Below, piece after piece: positions 1 through 10,014 of a stretch of DNA of 64,000 nucleotides (within the stretch, counting starts at the first letter, position 1; every line of letters begins with the position of its first letter). The DNA comes from Aulostomus chinensis (lineage: Eukaryota; Chordata; Actinopteri; Syngnathiformes; Aulostomidae). A program made the position numbers and the translations under genes. Under the pieces are notes generated by a model. It was not told where the DNA came from. It made no database searches and saw only the letters and a program-made list of their open reading frames with translations. The DNA is taken from assembly GCA_037954235.1 (NCBI GenBank), contig JBBMOA010000017.1:26835527-26899526 (forward strand), given 5' to 3'.

Positions 1-237
1 GTAGAGCAGGTGTAGAACCTCCCTCCAGGTGTAGAACCTCCCTCCTAGTGGAGAAGGTGTAGAACCTCCCCCCTAGTAGAGCATATGTAGAACCTCCCTC
101 CAAGTAGAGCAGGTGGAGAACCTCCCTCCTAGTAGAGCAAGTGTAGAACTTCCCTCCTCGTAGACCAGGTGGAGAACCTCCCTCCTGGGAGAGCAGGTGT
201 AGAACCTCCCTCCTAGTAATAATAATAATAATAATAA
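1..237. repeat. 30-bp minisatellite, left block
   Basis: Tandem copies of a roughly 30-bp unit built on 'gtagagcaggtgtagaacc' followed by 'tccctcctagt'. Copies differ by a few substitutions (gtggag, ggtggag). The same array resumes at 2200, so this block and the right block are one minisatellite split by a LINE insertion. The last bases (about 215-237) become an (ATT/AAT)n tract, which is the 3' tail of the inserted LINE on the minus strand. Confidence 0.9.
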
Positions 238-2199
238 TACATTTTATTTATAAGGCGCCTTTCAAGGCACTCAAGGTCGCCGTGCAACAGTTTTAAAAAC
301 AATAACACATGCACAATTTAAAAGAACAACAACAACACAAGTCTCTAGCAGAGCACAGAAGAGGGCATTCAGCCATACGCCTGTCTAAAAAGGTGAGTTT
401 TGAGATGATTTTTGAAGGTATCAATGGAGTCAGTGTTTCTGATGTCAGGAGGGAGGGAGTTCCAGAGGCGAGGGGCAGAGCAACTGAAGGCTCTAGCCCC
501 CATGGAGGTCAGATGGAAGGAGGGGACGTTGAGGCTGATGGAGGAGGAAGACCTGAGAGACCGGGTGGGAATGTTGGTGTGGAGAAGGTCTGACAGGTAT
601 GAAGGGGCGAGGTTATGGATGGTTTTGAATGTATGGAGGAGGATCTTGTAGTCAATGCGGTGTTTAATGGGAAGCCAGTGGAGTTGATGTAGAACGGGGG
701 TGATGTGACTGATGAAAGGGGTTCTGGTGATGATTCGGCAGCTGCGTTCTGGACCAATTGAAGCTTATGGAGGAGTTTGTGTGGGAGACCAAAAAGAAGT
801 GAGTTACAACAATCCAGACGGGAGGTGACGAGAGAGTGGACCAGGATTGCAGCGCTGTTGGGAGTGAGAGATGGGCGGAGACAGTTGATATTCCGGAGGT
901 GGAAGTAGGCGGACCGGATGGTGTTGTTGATGTAGGTATGGAATGATAAGGTGGAGTCGAGGACGACACCCAGACTCTTAACCTGAGGGGAAGGGGAAAC
1001 GGAGGTGTTGTCAATGGTGAGGGTGAAACTGGGATGCTTGTTGAGTGTGGATTTGGAGGAAATGAGGACTACTTCTGTTTTATCACTGTTAAGTTTGAGG
1101 TGAACCAGGATTTGATTTCCTGTAAACAGGCACAGAGGGAGGAGGGTGGGAGGGTGGAGGAGGGTTTGGAAGAAACGTAGAGCTGGGTGTCGTCCGCATA
1201 ACAGTGAAAGTAGATGTTATGCTTACGGAATATCAGTCCAAGTGGGAGGAAGTATATGATGAAAAGGATAGGGCCAAGGACAGAGCCCTGGGGAACACCA
1301 GAGGAGAGGGGGGAGGGATCGGATGTGAAAGATTTTAACTGAATGAATTGAGTGCGGCCAGAGAGATATGAGCGGAACCAGTCCAGGGGTATGTCTGACA
1401 GTCCAATGGAGGCAAGTCGGTCGAGGAGGATGGAGTGAGAAATGGTATCAAAAGCCGCGCTCAGATCGAGAAGGATGAGAATGGATAATAGTCCGGAGTC
1501 AGCTGCCAACAGAAGGTCATCGGTGATTTTAAGGAGGGCTGTTTCTGTGCTGTGATGAGGGCGAAAACCGGATTGGAACTGCTCGTAGAGGTTATTGTTG
1601 GAGAGGTGGGCCTGGATCTGTGACACCACTACTTTTTCCAGAATTTTAGAGAGAAATGGCAGGTTGGAGATGGGACGAAGGTTATTGAAGGTGTTGGGGT
1701 CTAAACCAGGTTTCTTCAGTATTGGAGTAACAGCAGCAGATTTAAGAGATGATGGGACAAAACCAGAGGTGAGGGAGGAATGGATGATGGCAGTTATCAG
1801 GGGCAGCAGAGACGGGAGGGAGGCTATAACCAGGGAGGATGGCAAGGGGTCAAGTTGGCAGGTGGATGGCTTGGAGTTCCGGATAAGTTTGGATAAATCA
1901 GCGGCAGAGGGGAGTTGGAAGCAGGAGAGGAAGGGGGGTGGGGGGTGGGGGACAAATGGAGGTGGACAGCTGGACGTATGAGGGGTCAGTTGCTGGTGGA
2001 TGGTGGCTATTTTTGTATTGAAGAATGACATCAGGGTGTTGCAGTGGTCGGTGGAGTAGAAGTGAGGGGGGAAGGAGTCAGGGGGGCGGAGTGAATTGTT
2101 GACCAGTGAAAACAAGGCCCTGGTGTTCCCCGCACCAGCAGTGACTTGTTGTGTGAAATATTGGGATTTGGCTGAGGAGAGTGCGTTTTGTAGTGTAGT
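225..2199 (-). mobile_element. L2/CR1-like LINE, 5'-truncated, inserted in a minisatellite
   Basis: The minus strand encodes a non-LTR reverse transcriptase. Visible motifs are the LRPISNL block, SGFRPHHSTETALL, a FDTISH block with the first catalytic Asp, SGVPQGSVLGP, and the catalytic YADDTQLY box. The main reading frame runs from about 2199 to 1069 and then breaks. The C-terminal part (SRLDYCNSLL-like and QLVQNAAA-like blocks) continues in other frames down to about 380, so there is at least one frameshift. The 3' end is an (ATT)n tract near 225-237. The clade call (L2/Maui-like within CR1) rests on motif style and is less certain than 'non-LTR LINE'. The open frame begins inside the flanking minisatellite, so its apparent N-terminus is not native. 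Confidence 0.85.
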
Positions 2200-2540
2200 A
2201 GAGCAGGTGGAGAACCTCCCTCCCATTGGAGCAGGTGTAGAACCTCCCTCCCTCCTGGTAGATCAGGTGTAGAACCTCCCTCCTAGTAGAGCAGGTGTAG
2301 AACCTCCCTCCTAGTAGAGCAGGTGTAGAACCCCCCTCCTAGTGGAGCAGGTGTAGAACCTCCCTCCTAGTAGAGCAGGTGTAGAACCTCCCCCCTAGTA
2401 GAGCAGGTGTAGAACCTCCCTCCTAGTCATGCAGGTATAGAACCTCCCTCCTAGTCGAGCAGATGTAGAACCTCCCTCCCGGTAGAGCAGGTAGAGAACC
2501 TCCCTCCTGGTAGAGCAGGTGTAGAACCCCCCTCCTTCTA
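2200..2540. repeat. 30-bp minisatellite, right block
   Basis: Continuation of the array seen at 1-237, about 11 copies of the same 30-bp unit with point variants (for example 'gtcatgcaggtatagaacc', 'gtcgagcagatgtagaacc'). It stops at about 2540, where a dispersed repeat begins. Confidence 0.9.
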
Positions 2541-2599
2541 TAAACCTCCACCCACCCAACAATCCTCCATGAAGAAGCACATCTGAGACAGCAGAGATG

Positions 2600-3240
2600 A
2601 ATACCTTCCTTGACCAGTAGGAAGGTGGAGCATATCCAGGATCCGTGGGGACGGAAGTCTGCTTTGACCTACTTGAGGGAGAGAGATGGAGGACAGGGAC
2701 TGAGACAAAGATGGAAAAGAGACAGAAAAGAGAGGGACAGAGTGGGTGAGAAAGGTGGGAGAGAGAATGACAGGAGAGACATGAACCAGACAGAGGGATA
2801 AAGACGAGCAGAGAGAAGGACAGAGGGGTAGAGGACAGGAGAGTTGAGACAAACAACTATGGTCGCGCACTAGCTATCAATAATAACATCAAGCAGCTTG
2901 TGAAGCATCAACTTAAGCAGGAAATGGTCATTAAAGTACTTGTATTGATATGAGTAATAACACCATGCTGTGTTGCTGCTAATATTACTAGTATTACTAG
3001 TATTAGTAGTAATAGTACCTCCTATCACCAGTAGTACTTATAGTATTAGCACTAGTAGTAGGAAGTGTCAGCCTGAGGCTCTGCAGATCTGCAGCCTCCT
3101 CCTCCAGCAGCATCAGTCAGGGATCTGGAAGGTTAGAAAAACCAAGACTCAGAGAAAGAAGTCCAGTTAGTGAGACAGGAAGGAGGACAGGAGGAGAGAG
3201 AAGCCCAGTACATCCTGGGAGATCCCTGGCAGTCTAGGCT
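2600..3240. repeat. Dispersed repeat, copy 1 (copy 2 at 54340-54890)
   Basis: A purine-rich gagaga/gacag stretch is followed by an AT-rich part with many 'actagta' motifs, then a block starting 'gtgtcagcctgaggctctg' and a gaggag-rich tail. The same order of blocks recurs in the same orientation at 54340-54890 inside mga. It runs straight into LINE-derived sequence at 3240, so it may be the 3' part of a LINE family. I cannot name the family. Confidence 0.7.
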
Positions 3241-4330
3241 GATAGCAGCAGAGCTAGGGGGCGGAGCTAGACACCTCCTAACTGTCAGCTTTATCAGCAA
3301 GGAAGGTCTTAAATCTGATCTCAAACATAGAGAGGGGATCTGGGTCCTGGACTGAAACTGGGAGACGGTTCCACAGGAGGGGAGCCTGATAGCTGAAGGC
3401 TCTGGCTCCCATCCTACTGTTAGAACTCTAGGAACCAGCAGTAACCCTGCATCCTGGGGAGTGAAGGGTTCTAGCTGGATCATAGGGGACTAGGAGCTCT
3501 GTCAGGGATGAAGGAGCCTGACTGTTGAGGACTTTGATGGTAGAAGAAGAATTTTAAATTCTGTTCTGAATCTGACAGGGAGCCATGCAGAGAAGCAGTC
3601 CAGGAGAGACCTGGTCTCTGCTACCAGTTCTAGTCAACACGTGGCAGCAGCGTTCTGGACCACCTGGAGAGTCTTTAGGGACTTATTAGTCCAGCCTGGT
3701 AGGAGGGAGGTGCAGTAATCCAGCCTGGAAGTGACAAAAGCAGGGACTAGTTTTTCTGCATCTTCTTGAGCCAGGATGTGTCTGATCTTAGCGATGTTAC
3801 GTAGTTGGAAGAAGGCGTCCTGGAGATTTGTTGAATGTGGGAGTTAAAGGATCCTGGTCAAAGAGAACACATAGGTTCCTATGGTGGTGCTGGGGGCCAG
3901 GGTGGTGCCATCCAGGGTACCTGTCTCATTAGATAAGGTGGTCCTCAGGTGTTTGGGCCCAGCACAAGAACTTCAGTTTTGTCAGAGTTTAATAAAAGGA
4001 AATTGTCGTGTACTGCTTTATCTGGTGGGTCCGGGTCGCAGGGGCAGCAGCCTCAGCAAGGAAGTCCAGACTGTCCTCTCCACTGCCACTTCCACCAGCT
4101 CTTCCAGGGGAATCCCGACGCGTTCCCAGGCCAGCCGACTGTCAAAGAGAACTCCTAGGTTCCTTATGGTAGTGCTGGGGACCAGGGTGGTGCCGTCAAG
4201 GGTACCTGTCTCATGTCTCATCAGATGAGGTGTAAGGTGTTCTGGATCCAGCACAAGAACTTCAGTTCTGTCAGAATTCTGTCATAGAATACTACATGTC
4301 CTCCATGTTTTTATTTCCTTTAGACAGGCC
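3240..4330 (-). mobile_element. LINE fragments: L2-like 3' region in two tandem pieces with an RTE/Rex3-type tail between
   Basis: Read on the minus strand, 3540-3960 encodes decayed C-terminal reverse-transcriptase blocks (a SRLDYCTSLL-like block and LQ..QNAAA). The stretch around 3868-3990 is repeated in diverged form at about 4143-4275, both carrying the 'aagaacttcagtt' and 'ggtacctgtctca' blocks. Between them, 4018-4142 encodes the typical 3' end of RTE/Rex3-type elements (WERVGIPLEEL, WTSLLRLLPLRPGP). The RTE tail to L2 junction also occurs near 15305 on the other strand. Confidence 0.75.
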
Positions 4331-4535
4331 TCCAGTTTAGTTAGCTGACTGGTTTCATGCGGATGCACTGATAAGTACAGCTATGTATCGTCTGCATAAC
4401 AATGGACATTTATCAAGTGTTTCCCTTCTAATGTTACCAAATGGTAACAGGATTGGAGTGAAGAGTAGTGCTACTCTTGTCTTCAAACAAGCACTTAATC
4501 AAGCCAATGAGATGGTCTTTGTTGATGGATTCCCA

Positions 4536-4748
4536 AGTTCAGGGGTGTCCAAACTGATCTAGTAAAGGGTTGGTGGGGCTGCAGATTTTCATTCCAACCA
4601 AGCAAAAGCAACACCTGATCCAACAAATGAGCTGTGTGGACACAGCTTAGTTGATTTAAGTAGAATCAGGTGTTGCTTTTGCTCGGGTGGAATGAAAACC
4701 TGCAGCCCCACCAACCCTTTACTGGATCAGTTTGGACACCCCTGAACT
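4536..4748. mobile_element. Foldback MITE (213 bp)
   Basis: The two ends are inverted copies. The left end starts 'agttcaggggtgtccaaact' and the right end reads back as the same sequence from 4748. The arms extend inward for about 90 bp through 'ctgcagattttcattcc' against 'ggaatgaaaacctgcag'. No protein is encoded. The CAGGGGTG start is hAT-like, but I see no clear 8-bp target duplication, so the superfamily is not settled. Confidence 0.8.
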
Positions 4749-4904
4749 AGTTCATCAAAGCTCCTAGCTTGAATGACCAGGCCTCTCTAAAACGTTATGC
4801 TGTTTCTGTTGAGCACAGACCAGGGTTGGGGGCTAGGGTTAGCTCAAAGTCCATAAGAGGGAATATAAAATTCAAAGAAAGTGACAGTCAAACAATTTAT
4901 GTCA

Positions 4905-7900
4905 AACAATTTGAAGTGTGAAGAATCCAACACGTTCCATGAGGGACTCCTTTCTAAACATTCCTGATGTTTCTGATGTTTCAGCTCAATCATCTCAACT
5001 TTCCTGGATGGAGTCAAAACTAACAGACAACCTCAACAACACTACAGGTACATTTATACAGTTCAAACAACACACAAATCTACTTTCCCTGAACTTCAGA
5101 GAGGAGTTAGAAGTCAATCTATACACTAATAAAATGTGGTTGAGCAGCTCTGGAGGTCCGACTGAGATCCACTGAGACACATCTGGAGCAGCTGGAGACT
5201 CAGAGTTCAGGTATATTCATCAACCATAACACACCTTCTACTCATAAACTGAAATCAATGTAAATCACTTGATCAACCCCTCAACACACATTCATCTGTT
5301 ATGAATTGAGGTTAATGTGAGTCACTTCCTGTCCAGCTCTGAAGGGCCAACTGGCTGTCAATGACAAACTGCTGCAAGATCTCAAGACCCACATTCAGGA
5401 GCTTTAAAACTAAAAGATTCTGTGTAATATGACAGAGAGAAACTTGAAACTGTGGAGGATCCAAGTAGGTTCCCTGAGGAACTCCTTTCTAAACATTCCT
5501 GATGTTTCAGCTCAATCATCCCAACTTTCCTGGATGGAGTCCAGATTGACCATCAGCCTCAACAACACTACAGGTACATTTATACAGATCGAACAACACA
5601 CAAATCTACTTCACCTGAACTTCAGAGAGGAGTTAGAAGTCAATCTATGCATCGATAAAATGTGGTTGAGCAGCTCTGGAGGTCCGACTGAGATCTGCAG
5701 AGACACATCTGGAGCAGCTGGAGACTCAGAGTTCAGGTAAATTCATCAACCATTACACACCTTCTACTCATAAACTGAAGTCATCATAAGTCACTTCCTG
5801 TCCAGCTCTGAAGGGCCAACTGGCTGTCAGTGACACATAGCTGCAAGATCTCACGTTGCAAAGATCAGTTACCATTCAGGAGCTCTAGAACCAACTGTAG
5901 ATTTATAAAAAGTTTCTTTGTAATACGACAGAGTAAAACTTGAAACTGTGGAGGATCCAAGTAGGTTCCCTGAGGAACTCCTTTCTAAACGTTCCTAATG
6001 TTTCAGCTCAATCATCCCAACTTTCCTGGATGGAGTCCAGACTGACCATCAGCCTCAACAACACTACAGGTACATTTATACAGTTTGAACAACACACAAA
6101 TCTACTTCACCTGAACTTCAGAGAGGAGTTAGAAGTCAATCTATCCATCAATAAAATGTGGTTGAGCAGCTCTGGAGGTCCGACTGAGATCTGCAGAGAC
6201 ACATCTGGAGCAGCTGGAGACTCAGAGTTCAGGTAAATTCATCAACCATTACACACCTTCTACTCATAAACTGAAGTCATCATAAGTCACTTCCTGTCCA
6301 GCTCTGAAGGGCCAACTGGCTGTCAGTGACACATAGCTGCAAGATCTCACGTTGCAAAGACCAGTTACCATTCAGGAGCTCTAGAACCAACTGTAGATTT
6401 ATAAAAAGATTCTTTGTAATACGACAGAGTAATACTTGAAACTGTGGAGGATCCAAGTAGGTTCCCTGAGGAACTCCTTTCTAAACGTTCCTAATGTTTC
6501 AGCTCAATCATCCCAACTTTCCTGGATGAAGTCAAAACTAACTGACAACTTCAACAACACTACAGGTACATTTATACATTTTAATCAAAACACAAATTAA
6601 TTTCACCTGAACTGTAGAGAGGAGTTTGAAGTCAATCTATGTGTCAATTAAATGTGGTGGCTGAGCAGCTCTGGAGGTCCGACTGAGATCTGCAGAGACA
6701 CATCTGGAGCAGCTGAAGACTCAGAGTTCAGGTAAATTCATCAACCCCTCAACACACATTCATCATTCATGTATTGAGGTCAATATGAGTCACTTCCTAG
6801 CCACATCTCAAAGTCCAACTAGCTGTCAATGACAAACAGCTGCAAGATCTCAAGACCCACATTCAGGAGCTTTAAAACTAAAAGATTCTGTGTAATATGA
6901 CAGAGAGAAACTTGAAACTGTGGAGGATCCAAGTAGGTTCCCTGAGGAACTCCTTTCTAAACATTCCTGATGTTTCAGCTCAATCATCCCAACTTTCCTG
7001 GATGGAGTCAAAACTAACAGACAACCTCAACAACACTACAGGTACATTTATACAGTTCAAACAACACACAAATCTACTTTCCCTGAACTTCAGAGAGGAG
7101 TTAGAAGTCAATCTATACACTAATAAAATGTGGTTGAGCAGCTCTGGAGGTCCGACTGAGATCCACTGAGACACATCTGGAGCAGCTGGAGACTCAGAGT
7201 TCAGGTAAATTCATCAACCATTACACACCTTCTACTCATAAACTGAAGTCATCATAAGTCATTTCCTGTCCAGCTCTGAAGGGCCAACTGGCTGTCAGTG
7301 ACACATAGCTGCAAGATCTCACGTTGCAAAGACCAGTTACCATTCAGGAGCTCTAGAACCAACTGTAGATTTATAAAAAGATTCTTTGTAATACGACAGA
7401 GTAATACTTGAAACTGTGGAGGATCCAAGTAGGTTCCCTGAGGAACTCCTTTCTAAACGTTCCTAATGTTTCAGCTCAATCATCCCAACTTTCCTGGATG
7501 AAGTCAAAACTAACTGACAACTTCAACAACACTACAGGTACATTTATACATTTTAATCAAAACACAAATTAATTTCACCTGAACTGTAGAGAGGAGTTTG
7601 AAGTCAATCTATGTGTCAATTAAATGTGGTGGCTGAGCAGCTCTGGAGGTCCGACTGAGATCTGCAGAGACACATCTGGAGCAGCTGAAGACTCAGAGTT
7701 CAGGTAAATTCATCAACCCCTCAACACACATTCATCATTCATGTATTGAGGTCAATATGAGTCACTTCCTAGCCAGCTCTCAAAGTCCAACTAGCTGTCA
7801 ATGACAAACAGCTGCAAGATCTCAAGACCCACATTCAGGAGCTTTAAAACTAAAAGATTCTGTGTAATATGACAGAGAGAAACTTGAAACTGTGGAGGAT

Positions 7901-10014
7901 CCAAGTAGGTTCCCTGAGGAACTCCTTTCTAAACATTCCTGATGTTTCAGCTCAATCATTCCAACTTTCCTGGATGGAGTCCAGATTGACCATCAGCCTC
8001 AACAACACTACAGGTACATTTATACAGATCAAACAACACACAAATCTACTTCACCTGAACTTCAGAGAGGAGTTAGAAGTCAATCTATGCATCGATAAAA
8101 TGTGGTTGAGCAGCTCTGGAGGTCCGACTGAGATCTGCAGAGACACATCTGGAGCAGCTGGAGACTCAGAGTTCAGGTAAATTCATCAACCATTACACAC
8201 CTTCTACTCATAAATGAAGTCATCATAAGTCATTTCCTGTCCAGCTCTGAAGGGCCAACTGGCTGTCAGTGACACATAGCTGCAAGATCTCAAGATGCAA
8301 AGATCATTTACCATTCAGGAGCTCAAGAACCAACTGTAGATTTATAAAAAGTTTCTTTGTAATACGACAGAGTAAAACTTGAAACTGTGGAGGGTCCAAG
8401 TAGGTTCCCTGAGGAACTCCTTTCTAAACATTCCTGATGTTTCTGATGTTTCAGCTCAATCATCTCAACTTTCCTGGATGGAGTCAAAACTAACAGACAA
8501 CCTCTACAACACTACAGGTACATTTATACAGTTCAAACAACACACAAATCTACTTTCCCTGAACTTCAGAGAGGAGTTAGAAGTCAATCTATACACTAAT
8601 AAAATGTGGTTGAGCAGCTCTGGAGGTCCGACTGAGATCCACTGAGACACATCTGGAGCAGCTGGAGACTCAGAGTTCAGGTATATTCATCAACCATAAC
8701 ACACCTTCTACTCATAAACTGAAATCAATGTAAATCACTTGATCAACCCCTCAACACACATTCATCTGTTATGAATTGAGGTTAATGTGAGTCACTTCCT
8801 GTCCAGCTCTGAAGGGCCAACTGGCTGTCAATGACAAACAGCTGCAAGATCTCAAGATCCACATTCAGGAGCTTTAAAACTAAAAGATTCTGTGTAATAC
8901 GACAGAGAGAAACTTGAAACTGTGGAGGATCCAAGTAGGTTCCCTGAGGAACTCCTTTCTAAACATTCCTGACGTTTCAGCTCAATCATCCCAACTTTCC
9001 TGGATGGAGTCCAGATTGACCATCAGCCTCAACAACACTACAGGTACATTTATACAGTTTGAACAACACACAAATCTACTTCACCTGAACTTCTGAGAGG
9101 AGTTAGAAGTCAATCTATCCATCGATAAAATGTGGTTGAGCAGCTCTGGAGGTCCGACTGAGATCTGCAGAGACACATCTGGAACAGCTGGAGACTCAGA
9201 GTTCAGGTAAATTCATCAACCATTACACACCTTCTACTCATAAATGAAGTCATCATAAGTCATTTCCTGTCCAGCTCTGAAGGGCCAACTGGCTGTCAGT
9301 GACACATAGCTGCAAGATCTCAAGATGCAAAGATCATTTACCATTCAGGAGCTCAAGAACCAACTGTAGATTTATTAAAAGTTTCTTTGTAATACGACAG
9401 AGTAAAACTTGAAACTGTGGAGGGTCCAAGTAGGTTCCCTGAGGAACTCCTTTCTAAACATTCCTGACGTTTCAGCTCAATCATCCCAACTTTCCTGGAT
9501 GAAGTCAAAACTAACTATCAACTTCAACAACACTACAGGTACATTTATACATTTTAATCAAAACACAAATTAATTTCACCCGAGCTGTAGAGAGGAGTTT
9601 GAAGTCAATCTATGTGTCAATTAAATGTGGTGGCTGAGCAGCTCTGGAGGTTCGACTAAGATCCACTGAGACACATCTGGAGCAACTGGAGACTCACTAT
9701 TCAGGTAAATTCATCAACCCCTCAACACACATTCATCATTCATGTATTGAGGTCAATATGAGTCACTTCCTAGCCAGCTCTCAAAGTCCAACTGGCTGTC
9801 AATGACAAACAGCTGCAAGAGCTCAAGACTCACATTCAGGAGCTTTAAAACTAAAAGATTCTGTGTAATATGACAGAGAGAAACTTGAAACTGTGGAGGA
9901 TCCAAGTAGGTTCCCTGAGGAACTCCTTTCTAAACATTCCTGATGTTTCAGCTCAATCATCCCAACTTTCCTGGATGGAGTCCAGACTAACCATCAGCCT
10001 CAGCAACACGACGG
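4905..10014 (+). repeat. Tandem array of ~476-526-bp units, each carrying two 63-nt coding exons
   Basis: A exons start at 4985, 5511, 6007, 6503, 6979, 7475, 7951, 8455, 8981, 9476 and 9952. Each is 63 nt, preceded by 'gtttcag' and followed by a gtacat donor (in A11 the exon ends ACGG). They encode QSSQLSWMES then a K/R-L helix ending in NNTTG or a close variant, with N-glycosylation sequons. B exons start at 5148, 5674, 6170, 6669, 7142, 7641, 8114, 8618, 9144 and 9642. Each is 63 nt, preceded by gagcag, with gtaaat or gtatat donors. They encode LEVRLRSAETHLEQLETQ-type heptads. All 21 are open in the same phase (2 nt in, 1 nt out). Unit starts are 526, 496, 496, 476, 496, 476, 504, 526, 495 and 476 bp apart. 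Near-identical blocks 972 bp apart (about 6365 and 7337) show recent two-unit duplications. Confidence 0.9.

Noticed and set aside
4560..4984. Signal-peptide exon of the C1q gene just before the array
   Set aside because: The stretch is a MITE plus AT-rich DNA. I found no ATG followed by a hydrophobic run that ends at a phase-1 donor.
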